DNA of 64,000 nt from Acinetobacter sp. XS-4 (GTDB lineage Bacteria > Pseudomonadota > Gammaproteobacteria > Pseudomonadales > Moraxellaceae), in NCBI RefSeq assembly GCF_023920705.1, contig NZ_CP094657.1, forward strand, positions 2,976,001 to 3,040,000, given 5' to 3'. Shown here piece by piece: positions 34,827 through 44,067 of this stretch (within the stretch, counting starts at the first letter, position 1; each line of letters opens with the position of its first letter). The position numbers were made by a program, and so were the translations under genes. The notes below the pieces were generated by a model. It did not search any database. It worked only from the letters and a program-made list of their open reading frames with translations, and was not told the DNA's origin.

Positions 34827-34946
34827 ATGACAAAAAATAGTAAAAGTAATATGCAATTTTTCATTGAAATCGCTCTAAATCATCTTTACATATCACTATT
34901 TTTTTTGTTAAATTCCTTGTGGTTACTTGCCCGTAATCAAGTTTAA
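34827..34946 (+). CDS. Possible 39-aa hydrophobic peptide (type I toxin-like)
   Basis: A short frame MTKNSKSNMQFFIEI continues into a hydrophobic span (HLYISLFFLLNSLWLLA) with a basic end, and runs directly into a strong intrinsic terminator. Small size, one span and an own terminator are features of type I toxins. No good ribosome binding site is seen before either ATG, and no antisense RNA was identified, so this may be chance. Confidence 0.25.
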   Translation: MTKNSKSNMQFFIEIALNHLYISLFFLLNSLWLLARNQV

Positions 34947-34947
34947 A

Positions 34948-34984
34948 GAAAGCCTGACCACCCATAAGTCAGGCTTTCTTTTTA
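34948..34984 (+). terminator. Intrinsic terminator
   Basis: GAAAGCCTGAC (34948-34958) pairs perfectly with GTCAGGCTTTC (34968-34978) and is followed by TTTTT on the plus strand. The only plus-strand frame before it is the short hydrophobic peptide. Confidence 0.8.
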
Positions 34985-35049
34985 TCACCGTGTTACTGAT
35001 CTGACTCTTTGACAATAGACGAGGCAATAAAATAACTAGCTTTTAAAGC

Positions 35050-35475
35050 ATGCGCTGGGTTATACATCGTATTGAATACGGCCCTCAGAAGGGTTATCAC
35101 GTGCATGCTTATTACTTCTTTGATGGACAAGATCATCAGGCAGATATCACTTGGGGACAGTACATTGCTAAACAATAGAAACAAGTGACCAATAATCAGG
35201 GTTCGGTATTTATCTGCAATATGAAGAAAGAGGATTACCGTTATTGTTGTTTAGGAAAGCTAGATTATTCTGACGTAGAGATGCTAAACAACCTTGAACA
35301 GAGTTTTGATTATCTCTGCAAGAATGATCAATACTTCCAATTTACGACACAGAAACGCATCCGTGGATTCCGTTGTAGTGAACCTCCAGAAATCCCTAAA
35401 GTCAAAATGGGATGTCCCCGTAAGTATGACCAATCGCATCTAAAGCACCTCCACAAACTTGATCTCCAAGCATAA
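35050..35475 (+). pseudogene. Broken Gp2-like (YagK/YfjJ, HUH-type) gene
   Basis: The frame reads MRWVIHRIEYGPQKG, then YHVHAYYFFDGQDHQADITW, an H-x-H signature like that of inovirus Gp2/YfjJ proteins, and is stopped by TAG at 35176. It then continues in the same frame from 35179 to 35475 with CCLGKLDYSDVEML and RIRGFRCSEPPEIP. The N-terminal part of the family is missing, since a TAA lies just upstream. So it is a truncated, nonsense-interrupted gene. An intact relative is at 45459-46430. Confidence 0.7.
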
Positions 35476-35509
35476 AAAAACCTCCTATATAAATGACATA
35501 TCTAGGAGG
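35473..35509 (-). terminator. Intrinsic terminator
   Basis: CCTCCTA/TAGGAGG stem (35481-35487 with 35503-35509); on the minus strand it is followed by seven T. It ends the secreted-protein gene at 35550-36005. Confidence 0.75.
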
Positions 35510-35549
35510 ATAATTTGAAGTTTGTAGGTTAGATATTTACTTCCTATTT

Positions 35550-36005
35550 TTATTTTCCACCAATAACGATTTTCATCGGTTTGAAGTCATCTACTTTTAA
35601 TTTCTGAGTCTTAACGATATCTTCAGTTTTCGTACCATCGTTATGTTTAACAATTGCTTTACTGATATTTAGGTTTTCCCCAAAAGCATCACAAGCCTTC
35701 TCACCTTCAATGAAAAATCTACCATAAGTTTTACCACCAACAAGATTAAATTCATCCGCAGTAACTTGATCCCGACCAATAAGCTTGCCATTTTTATCTT
35801 TCATGGTCACTGTAAAGTCAATACTTTCAATATTATCTAAAGCATCATAAGCAATGACATCAAAAGCAAGCGAGCACATGCCCCGATTCACATAACTTGC
35901 ATGTGTGTTTCGTACATAAATTTCTGCATCTTTAGGAATAGCATATGCACTACTTATCATCGCTAAGCTAAGTATTAAAATACAAATACCTTTTTTCAAA
36001 ATCAT
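35550..36005 (-). CDS. Secreted protein, unknown
   Basis: 151 aa with a clear signal peptide (MILKKGICILILSL, cleaved after AYA near residue 22). The mature part is beta-rich, with DAEIYVRNTHASYVNRGMC, FTVTMKDKNGKLIGRD and KAIVKHNDGTKTEDIV, and two cysteines that could pair. It looks like an Ig-like or IrmA-type small periplasmic fold, but I do not recognise a family. Single gene with its own terminator; it faces away from the 500-bp gap that follows. Confidence 0.6.
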   Translation of the reverse strand: MILKKGICILILSLAMISSAYAIPKDAEIYVRNTHASYVNRGMCSLAFDVIAYDALDNIESIDFTVTMKDKNGKLIGRDQVTADEFNLVGGKTYGRFFIEGEKACDAFGENLNISKAIVKHNDGTKTEDIVKTQKLKVDDFKPMKIVIGGK

Positions 36006-36392
36006 TCTATAACCCTATCTAAACTTGATACGAAAAAACACTTAGACTATCTCCTCAAAAACATGTTCGATCACGTTCACGCTCAGCTTTTCATAAAAGC
36101 TTATATCTGATTAAATGCAATCATATATTGCATTTAATCGAAATTCATTGAAGTTGTACAATCTCAGTATTTACTAATAAAACCAATATTATGTGTTAAT
36201 TCTTCAACATCACAATATACTTGGAAAGATATAAAATACTAGAGGGTATAGTCAGATTAAAATAGCTTTTCAACTAAATATTAATAAAAATAAAAAAATA
36301 AATTAATTTATAACTGTAGAGTTGAAATAATTGTTAACAGAAAAAGAAAATAATGTGAACTTATAATTTTATAATGACAAAACAGTTTTAAC
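36006..36392. other. AT-rich spacer
   Basis: No gene seen. It should carry the promoter of the secreted-protein gene (minus strand). A short palindrome-like GATTAAATGCAATCATATATTGCATTTAATC lies at 36111-36141 (stem GATTAAATGCAAT), which could be an operator or a hairpin just upstream of that gene. Confidence 0.4.
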
Positions 36393-36427
36393 TAGAAATA
36401 AGCTCTTTGATTAAGAGCTTATTTCTA
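36393..36427 (-). terminator. Long perfect hairpin, terminator of helicase operon
   Basis: TAGAAATAAGCTCTT / AAGAGCTTATTTCTA, 15 bp perfect with a 5-nt loop, 80 bp past the end of the two-gene helicase operon. On the minus strand the following bases are AT-rich (GTTAAAACTGTTTT). Confidence 0.7.
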
Positions 36428-36509
36428 AGTCATTCCATTTAAATCATAGACAATAATATAGCTTTAAATTTTTATAGATCAGTTTAATTGTTGAAAAAAA
36501 CTTGATGAT

Positions 36510-37856
36510 TTATTTAGCTGTGATAACACCATAGCATGGTCCTCGTTCTTCATCCGCTTGTTGCTTCGATTTAGCGAATACATCGGCAAACCCATTTACT
36601 ACATTTAAATCAAATGTTAACTCGCCAATTGGTACAGCTGTCAGGACAGATGCATCACTGTCATGTATATGGGCAATCACAATACAAAACTTGTTTTTAA
36701 CAACAAGTACTTCAAAATCACTATTAAATAAGCCACTTTCATCTAATGCAAGAAACTTCCCATTACTGAATAGCGAGCGTTCTATATGATTATTCTCCCA
36801 TGGTGCCTTTTTCAAAGATGTACATGGAAGAAACATATTTAAATCATAGCTTTCAGAAGTAATTAGCTTATTCAAGAAATTCTTAAAATTTATTGATTCA
36901 CCAAAAAAAGGATTTGATGGTGTTAACCAATATAAATCTTGAACATTTTTATCTTCAGCACAACGTTCAAGTAAATTTAGGAATTTTTCTTGATTATTTG
37001 GCTCATAAATAGGTCCTATAATTTGGTGCTCTGTTCGTTGGTCTAAACCTGTTAGATCGAGTTTTCCTTTTTTTAAAAAGTTCTTAATCTTCAGTGACTC
37101 AAACATTGGATTATATGCTAACTCAGCTTGAATTGAATCGATATTATCCACTTTTATACTTTGTAAAGTTGAATTAACCATTTCAGTAAGAAGGGTTGTA
37201 CTGCCTGGTAAATGACTAAAACAGCTTTCAACGGCATGAACATCAGGAGTTAATTGATCACCTTGTAATTTAAGTGATAAATCAAGGTTTACTCGATTAA
37301 AGAGTTGGCGGTCATTAGTAACTTTACCAACCTTATAAAGTTGGGGATGATCTTGATAAAATGTAAGTACGCCTTGCTCAATATAGCTATAAAAATTTTT
37401 TTGGAATGTAACCTTAGCAATTTTTTCTGATTCAGAGAGCTGATCTTGATCAGCTTGGATCTGTATACCATTATGACCTGAATATTCATAAGATAAAACT
37501 GGATCAAATCCAATCAAATCATATATCACTGAAACTGTACGATCTGAGATTTGCTCAACTTGAGGAATATCTGAGACAGATTTAAAGTAACGCTTTGCTG
37601 CTTCAGATAACTCAAATAAATCATTTTCAGTTGATTTAATTTCCTTTTTGGCAAGTAACTCATTTAAAAGTATAGTAATTTCATTCTGATCCAGATTTAA
37701 AAAACTGGCCAATTGAACCGAACTACATGGACCCAAACGCAGAGTACGTAAAAGTATAGAATGAACAAAGTCTAAGGGCTTTTTACCTGAAAAACTAAAA
37801 TCAATCAAAAATTTTTGCACAGGTAGCAATACATCAACATCATGATAATTTAACAT
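36510..37856 (-). CDS. Partner protein of NERD/helicase, winged-helix N-terminus
   Basis: 448 aa. The N-terminal about 85 residues look like a winged helix (LLRTLRLGPCSSVQLASFLN, then NEITILLNELLAKKEIKSTENDLFELS). The middle is alpha/beta. The C-terminal part (about 285-448) begins IIGPIYEPNNQEKFLNLLE and contains LYWLTPSNPF and FEVLVVKNKFCIVIAHIHD, an arrangement that resembles phospholipase-D-fold halves but lacks HxK motifs. Its ATG overlaps the stop of the giant helicase gene (TAATG), so the two are made together and probably act together. In Mokosh-type defence a COG1112 helicase is paired with a PLD-family protein; this could be a divergent version. The assignment is inference. Confidence 0.55.
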   Translation of the reverse strand: MLNYHDVDVLLPVQKFLIDFSFSGKKPLDFVHSILLRTLRLGPCSSVQLASFLNLDQNEITILLNELLAKKEIKSTENDLFELSEAAKRYFKSVSDIPQVEQISDRTVSVIYDLIGFDPVLSYEYSGHNGIQIQADQDQLSESEKIAKVTFQKNFYSYIEQGVLTFYQDHPQLYKVGKVTNDRQLFNRVNLDLSLKLQGDQLTPDVHAVESCFSHLPGSTTLLTEMVNSTLQSIKVDNIDSIQAELAYNPMFESLKIKNFLKKGKLDLTGLDQRTEHQIIGPIYEPNNQEKFLNLLERCAEDKNVQDLYWLTPSNPFFGESINFKNFLNKLITSESYDLNMFLPCTSLKKAPWENNHIERSLFSNGKFLALDESGLFNSDFEVLVVKNKFCIVIAHIHDSDASVLTAVPIGELTFDLNVVNGFADVFAKSKQQADEERGPCYGVITAK

Positions 37857-40800
37857 TATTTTGCTCCTTGTACATTTTCATTACGACGTTTCAGTATTTG
37901 GTATTCTGGTTGGCTCAAGCGTTTTTTGATGTAAGCCAAAGTTTTATATAATGGGCTATTTGAATTTTTCTCATGCTCCCACATCTCCGTAGCACCAAAA
38001 ATCACTAGGCGATCCATAGAGCGGGATAATGCAACATTCACACGATTTTCTGAAGCTAAGAATGCACTAGAGAAGTCGGGGGTATTTCGTGTCACAGAGA
38101 ACACAACAATACGGTTTTCTTTACCTTGATAACTATCGACAGTATCAATTTTTACTGACTTTTGAAGTAATGTAGAAAAATTGCCAACAGCAAAACGCTT
38201 TATAAGCTGTTTCTTCTGCTCTGCATAGGCACAGATAATGCCGATAGCGGCTTCATCATTTTTAACATTTTGATTTACACGTTGTAATAACGCAGGATCA
38301 GAATCTATATGACGAAGGAAATTTAGAATTTCGTTTAATTCATGGAGATTATACAGGCTTGTTTTTTCATCTGAAATTTTTCGATGAAATGCTCCCCTAC
38401 CCCCTGTATCTACCCAAGTAACAGTAGATTGTAGTTCTTTCACTTTATTTGAGTAATAAATGGATGGGACTACACGTTTTGCATTATCTTTTTTATCAAA
38501 AGGAGGCTCACAGACAGCGGTTTGTAATTTACCATCATAGAAACAATCAGAAACCAAATGCCCAATAGCAGGTGCCATACGATATTGTTGCAATAATTGA
38601 GCACTAATTTTTTTACCATAAGGTGAATTAAAAACATGTTCAAAATCGCTTTTTAAAACATCTTCTAACTCTTTATGGTTTGAAATGCCTAACTTCTTTT
38701 TCAATAAATTGCTATGTTCACTAGCATATAAAGGTGGTAATTGTTTGTGATCCCCTACTAATACAATACGTTTACCAGTTTGCATTGCAATTGCAAGTTC
38801 AGATGAGCTTGAACGTGCTGCTTCATCAATAATTACAAAATCGAAAATCTGGTTCGAAATATCGACACTGTTATTAGCAATACCTACACATGTACCACAA
38901 ACAATCTGACGTGTTTGGGCTAAAAAACGTTCATAATGAGCATAAGGAGCATCTATTAAAGTTTCACAATCTTTGGCCAAGCTAATTAAAGCTTGTGCTT
39001 TTGCTGAATTTTCTGGATCAACTGCATATTCTTCAGCTAAAACATTCATCACAGCATTTTCAATAATTTGCCAAAAAGCCTCACTTGTTATATCCAAACC
39101 AAGACCATCAGTATCCAGTTCATATATTTTATGAAGACATTCTAATTGATATAAAACAAATTGCTTAAATGTAGCTGGTGATACAGTACCAACATCCTCT
39201 TCTTCACTAATCTTAGAACGTATTTGTTTAACTTTTTCGAAGATTTCAACTTTTACGCGAATCAAATCAGTTAAGTACTCTTCTTTGAGCTTAAGATGAG
39301 AACCTAAATTTAAAATACGATGTACTAAGGTTTCTTGGAAAAATACCTGTTGTGATTCAATGATTGAACCAGAATAGGTATCTAACAAATCCTTTGATAC
39401 AAGTTCAGCCTTATTACTAATGCGCACAATACTGACATCTTGTTTATGACCAGTGAAACGTTGACGGATCCGCTCTACAGTTGTGTTTACTGCTTCATGT
39501 GATTGACTTACTACCAAGATATTTTTTACCAATTGATGATGGAATAAGTAATGAACAAACGCCGAAATAAACTCAGTTTTTCCCGTTCCTGGAGGACCTT
39601 GTAATACGTTTACTGGGCCACTAGTAATAACCTGTTCAAATGCTCGGCGTTGTGTTGCATTTAGAGCAATAGTTTTACCCTCTCTAGTTGTCGAGTTATA
39701 GTAATCAAGTTGTTGATCACAAAAATCTATATCATATTTAGCTACTTCAGCAGTGCTATTTTTTTCGAAATATTCAATCAGATTTGGAATGACTGACCGA
39801 TTTTTTAAAATATTATCAATAGCTATCTTACGCTTACGATTAGAAGATTGCTCTGCTACATTCTGCAAAGTAAGACGACTCCCTTCATTTAATCGTGTTA
39901 ACTTACAGTTTTTAATGTAAAGTGCCCCTCTAGTCGATTTGATCATATCAACCTCACCGACAGGTTTAGTCTCAAATTCACCATCTCTATTTTCAATAAC
40001 TAAAAGAGCTTTAACCTTATCTTTTTTCTGAAAGCGATCTAACACATCATTACTTTCAACTGGATCATAATTAGCTTTGTAATAGTTAATATAATGATTA
40101 GAACGAATTGGTTTTAGAACATCAGTAAGCTCAACAATAGGTAATGCTTCCTCTTCAGTGTCTTTAATTAAACGCCACAATGCTTTAGTTGACATTTCAT
40201 TAAAATCAAGAATATCAATGACTTCTTCAGAGAACTCAACATACTCTCTAGGTGAATTTCCTTGTGTCTTGAACTCCTGTAGAGCATGATTAAAGTCATC
40301 ATTTTGGATTAAAAAATCACTTAGCCATGGAAGAGTACTTCTGTAAAAGCCTCGTTCATCTTCAACTTTAATGCGGATGTTTAGTTCAAATACGGAACTA
40401 TCAATAAATTTTTTATTAATAAAGGATTTTTGTTGCACATATCTAGGCGTCAAGCCTGGATTTTGCTGGTAGTCAGTATAAAAGAAACTTACTTTTCCTC
40501 CTATTCCCCAAAGCTCAACTTCTATATCCCGCCCAGATTGCTGTTTAATATGCCCATAAATTTTGCCGTTATCAGGCAAAATATAATTAAAATTATTTGG
40601 ACTAGAATCGTCATCACCATTAGACCAACCTGATCTAATGGTGATTAGCGTAGGCACTTGTTCATCTTGACCTTCAGCCAACAGCGTATCGAGAAAACGA
40701 CTTAAATCGAGATATTTCCCTTGTTTTTGTTCAAACTCAAGCAAAAATGCTTCACATAACCAATCAAAGTCTTCATATTCACATTCCTCCCTAAATAGAA

Positions 40801-42748
40801 CCTTTAACATTTGTAGTACAGCATAATTATCACGCTGTTGTACTGTTGGCATTTCCACATCATTAGGGTCGAGTAGACCCTGATGTACTGGTTCAGGCTC
40901 TAATACATTACTTAACTTAATGGTTAAATCAGCCAAATCAACATGAACTGTCTCTCCAGACAGTTGACCATAGCTATATTGTAAATGATGATAATGTTGT
41001 ATAGCCCCAATCAAGTTTACCGCAAGCTGTTTTTTATTTTCAAAGCATAGACTTCCTAAGTCGCAGTCACTCCATGTAGGTGTGGTAATAGGCTGAACTA
41101 CAGAGAAAAATTTTTTTTGATTATCTTGCTCAATAATTCCAAAAGCCGTAATTTCAGGTATATAACTCTTTACCCCTTGAGTCCTCAATATATCTAACTT
41201 GTCTAACTTCGCTTTATAGTATAAACAATCATAAGATGACAAAGGATTTGGTAGTGTTTCAAAGACAATATTTGAGTATTGCCCTGAAATCTCATTTCTA
41301 ATATAAGAATTTAAAATTTCGTTTGGAACTTGATGTTCAATATTTAAGATAGGTCGTGAGTTTAAAAATGCTGCTAAAAAATCTGATGCATCTGTATATA
41401 TAAAATTAGCGGCTTGATTAAATAAGCTAGTCAGCCAATCAGAAGAATTTAATGTTTTAAATGTATTGATACTCTGAGGAGTAACCTTTAGCCCTTCAAT
41501 GATATGCCAAGAGAGACAGGCAATCCAAAAAACATCTTTCACATATGGCGTTAATGAATATCCATTAAAGACACTTTGATTAAATAATGGCAAAATAGTA
41601 CGTACAACATCATCAACATTAAAATCAGGGTTAAATGCTGATGAAAATTGTGAAAGCTTAATTTTATTAACGCTATCAATCCAAATACTAAATATATTCA
41701 GGTCGCCATGAGCAATCCCAAGCTTATGCAACTCACTAACAACATAGATCATAGACTGAATTAGGTCCAATTTCTTTGTTGTTAAACCTTGTGGACACGT
41801 TTCTAAATATGATTTGAGAGTTATATGATTGAAATCAGGTAGCTCAATGACTTCATCATAGTATTGATCTACATTGTCTTGGGGATTTGTTTCTAAAGAG
41901 ATCAGGCATTTTTCGTAAAGTTGAGGGTTTTTGATTTTGATACTATTTACGGTATTAATCCCATTATTAATAATAGCTTTACGATGTTTATCAGTTACAG
42001 TATGAGCAAAAAAATCCCATTGTTTAATTACAGCATTATCATTCCCTATAGATTCAGCACTATAGACTTTATAAAACTTATGAGAGTGCATAATTAATAG
42101 TGAGTTTGGTTCGTAACCTTCGATAGGTTGTGATGCAATTGGTCCTATATTGTTAGTTAATATTTTAGTCAAAACATCAAAATCGCGATTGAGTTGCTTT
42201 GCACTCATTGGTAAAGGCTTTTTACTTTTAGAAAAATGAAGATAAAAATCTTCCTTGGGAATTAATTGACAAAAATCTTCAAATGATAAAATCCGATCTA
42301 CAAATGGCACCCCACTAAGTGCAGACCAATCTGCTGTGTCTGTCATGACTACTAAATTCAAAACTTTAGGTAAAAAATGGGGGTTCTTTACTAATTGATC
42401 AGCATTATGGAGTTGATGTTTAATAGCTTCGATTTCTGTTGTTAATTTACGAGATTTTTTTCCTCCAATAGTTAGAGGTGAAGGACTAAGGCGTTCGTTA
42501 TTTACCCACCAGTTATTATATTGGTCAGATGTAATCTTACCATTAACATTACAAAATTCTATGCATAAAATATTTGCATTCGTTAAAAGCACTAAGTCAT
42601 ATTGCTGCTTTTGATTACCCAAAGAATGAGAAAAGAAAGAGAACCCTTGCCATTGTTTATTTCTGGGTTGTTTTTGAATTTCTACATTAAGTTTAGAAAT
42701 TAAGTTTTTTTGCTGTGCTGACAAATTTGATGCACTAATTTCAATCAT
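37856..42748 (-). CDS. NERD + kinase-like + SF1 (COG1112) helicase, probable defence protein
   Basis: 1630 aa from MIEISASNLSAQQKN (AGGT upstream; the frame is open 20 codons further). Residues about 1-180 are NERD-like (YDLVLLTNANILCIEF, with Cys where ExK has Lys). Residues about 230-480 are protein-kinase-like with GIAHGDLNIFSIWID at about 345; the Asn after HGD and the DFG aspartate are replaced, so it is probably a pseudokinase. A second, weaker kinase-like lobe follows at about 600-690. Residues about 1030-1600 are an SF1 helicase of the COG1112/Dna2-Upf1 group: GPPGTGKTEF (about 1053), FVIIDEAARSSSSE (about 1307), VGDHKQLPPL, TVDSYQGKENRIVV and NRVNVALSRS. Kinase-plus-COG1112-helicase proteins occur in Mokosh-like antiphage systems. 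First gene of a two-gene operon. Confidence 0.75.
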   Translation of the reverse strand: MIEISASNLSAQQKNLISKLNVEIQKQPRNKQWQGFSFFSHSLGNQKQQYDLVLLTNANILCIEFCNVNGKITSDQYNNWWVNNERLSPSPLTIGGKKSRKLTTEIEAIKHQLHNADQLVKNPHFLPKVLNLVVMTDTADWSALSGVPFVDRILSFEDFCQLIPKEDFYLHFSKSKKPLPMSAKQLNRDFDVLTKILTNNIGPIASQPIEGYEPNSLLIMHSHKFYKVYSAESIGNDNAVIKQWDFFAHTVTDKHRKAIINNGINTVNSIKIKNPQLYEKCLISLETNPQDNVDQYYDEVIELPDFNHITLKSYLETCPQGLTTKKLDLIQSMIYVVSELHKLGIAHGDLNIFSIWIDSVNKIKLSQFSSAFNPDFNVDDVVRTILPLFNQSVFNGYSLTPYVKDVFWIACLSWHIIEGLKVTPQSINTFKTLNSSDWLTSLFNQAANFIYTDASDFLAAFLNSRPILNIEHQVPNEILNSYIRNEISGQYSNIVFETLPNPLSSYDCLYYKAKLDKLDILRTQGVKSYIPEITAFGIIEQDNQKKFFSVVQPITTPTWSDCDLGSLCFENKKQLAVNLIGAIQHYHHLQYSYGQLSGETVHVDLADLTIKLSNVLEPEPVHQGLLDPNDVEMPTVQQRDNYAVLQMLKVLFREECEYEDFDWLCEAFLLEFEQKQGKYLDLSRFLDTLLAEGQDEQVPTLITIRSGWSNGDDDSSPNNFNYILPDNGKIYGHIKQQSGRDIEVELWGIGGKVSFFYTDYQQNPGLTPRYVQQKSFINKKFIDSSVFELNIRIKVEDERGFYRSTLPWLSDFLIQNDDFNHALQEFKTQGNSPREYVEFSEEVIDILDFNEMSTKALWRLIKDTEEEALPIVELTDVLKPIRSNHYINYYKANYDPVESNDVLDRFQKKDKVKALLVIENRDGEFETKPVGEVDMIKSTRGALYIKNCKLTRLNEGSRLTLQNVAEQSSNRKRKIAIDNILKNRSVIPNLIEYFEKNSTAEVAKYDIDFCDQQLDYYNSTTREGKTIALNATQRRAFEQVITSGPVNVLQGPPGTGKTEFISAFVHYLFHHQLVKNILVVSQSHEAVNTTVERIRQRFTGHKQDVSIVRISNKAELVSKDLLDTYSGSIIESQQVFFQETLVHRILNLGSHLKLKEEYLTDLIRVKVEIFEKVKQIRSKISEEEDVGTVSPATFKQFVLYQLECLHKIYELDTDGLGLDITSEAFWQIIENAVMNVLAEEYAVDPENSAKAQALISLAKDCETLIDAPYAHYERFLAQTRQIVCGTCVGIANNSVDISNQIFDFVIIDEAARSSSSELAIAMQTGKRIVLVGDHKQLPPLYASEHSNLLKKKLGISNHKELEDVLKSDFEHVFNSPYGKKISAQLLQQYRMAPAIGHLVSDCFYDGKLQTAVCEPPFDKKDNAKRVVPSIYYSNKVKELQSTVTWVDTGGRGAFHRKISDEKTSLYNLHELNEILNFLRHIDSDPALLQRVNQNVKNDEAAIGIICAYAEQKKQLIKRFAVGNFSTLLQKSVKIDTVDSYQGKENRIVVFSVTRNTPDFSSAFLASENRVNVALSRSMDRLVIFGATEMWEHEKNSNSPLYKTLAYIKKRLSQPEYQILKRRNENVQGAK

Positions 42749-43453
42749 GATTTTACCTAAATAAATCAATAATTTAAAAATAAAAATATATAGAACAAAG
42801 AAATTCAATGATCTATAGACCTAAGTAAGCTTTCTTTTGAAAAAAATTTAAGATTCAAGGATCTTAATGTGCCAATAGAATGTGATATTAATAAAATTAA
42901 TAATTTTTCATTTTCAATCAAACATTAACTATGGCTTGGTCAGTTTGTTTATTTTGCCAGTTTTTACTCTATTTGGTTCAGATTTTTAAAAGTCTACTCT
43001 TGGGTAATTTTTTTAGCAAGTTAAAAATTCCAAAATATGAAATATAATGAAGAGTGAATAGTTAAAATCTTTATGACATTATCTACTGAACAAACATGGG
43101 TTTTATATTCAATTTTGTTATCAAACCTATTCACCAACTCCCTAATAGTTAATATTAAATTTCAAGTTCCTCAAGGTTATTTTTATAAATATTCTAATCT
43201 AAATCTTCCAATCCTTTCTTAATTCATCCAGCCCAATTCCACTAATAACCTACATATCAACCATCCCCTTAAAAATAGCTCAAAACTACAATCTACAGAC
43301 CTGAAAATAACCTAACAGCATCTACGTGAGTATATAAAAAACAAGGATTATAAACCTTAAAAAATCTTTTTCATCATTAAGTTAGGTTTACTCTATTCAT
43401 TATTATTGCTTACTTAACTTTTCATCAAATTATGATTCTTGAGAATAACGGTA
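42749..43453. other. AT-rich divergent spacer
   Basis: About 700 bp with no recognisable gene. It separates the minus-strand helicase operon from a small plus-strand gene, so both promoters should be here. I see no clear repeat or hairpin. Confidence 0.45.
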
Positions 43454-43780
43454 ATGAATAATACCGAAACAGATCATATCAATAATACCCTCCCATTCAT
43501 AGGATTTGACCCAAGTCATTTTCAAGATGAAGAGAACGATGATCCAACTCCTTACATCATTGAACAACTTGGTATCTATGAAAGATTCGTTCTTCACTAC
43601 TATAAGTGTCAGAAAGTAGGCAATAGTGATTTATTACAAACTCATCCAGACGACTTTGCAATTGCAGCAGAAGATCAGGCTTTCATGTATGAAGCCACTT
43701 ATGGAATGTCAGATCATAGCCCCCTTATGATCACTATCATTTCCTTAAAACTACCACAGCACAACAGAAGGAAAATTTAG
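43454..43780 (+). CDS. Small acidic protein, unknown
   Basis: 108 aa from MNNTETDHINNTL; GAGAAT lies upstream, and the frame also opens at a TTG five codons earlier. It is acidic, with DEENDDPTPYIIEQLG, ERFVLHYYKCQ and QAFMYEATYGMSDHSPLM. There is no membrane span or signal peptide. I do not recognise it. Acidic small proteins in islands can be anti-defence or regulatory, but nothing here shows that. Confidence 0.45.
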   Translation: MNNTETDHINNTLPFIGFDPSHFQDEENDDPTPYIIEQLGIYERFVLHYYKCQKVGNSDLLQTHPDDFAIAAEDQAFMYEATYGMSDHSPLMITIISLKLPQHNRRKI

Positions 43781-44035
43781 AAAATGTGTCAAGGTAACTA
43801 ACTTCAATATTGATGCACTATAATTATTCAAGCTATAAGAAAATCTTAAAGTATAGAGAAATTACTTTTTCAATGATAAACCGACTGCTAAACAAACACT
43901 GTACCGTAAACAATCCCTAGTTTTCACACCTCTCAAAAGTACGTTGTCGCTGAGTCAATTTCAAATACTGTCACCCATAATCTTACATTGCAATTAATAA
44001 TGAAAGTAATGCCTCTCAATCTGACTATCGAAATT

Positions 44036-44062
44036 AAGGGCAGTTTACACTACCCTTTTTTT
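44036..44062 (+). terminator. Probable intrinsic terminator
   Basis: AAGGG-C-AGT / ACT-A-CCCTT stem with one mismatch and a TTAC loop, followed by TTTTTTT on the plus strand. It lies between the small acidic gene (plus) and the end of the 44068-44979 gene (minus) and may serve either. Confidence 0.55.
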
Positions 44063-44067
44063 ACCTC

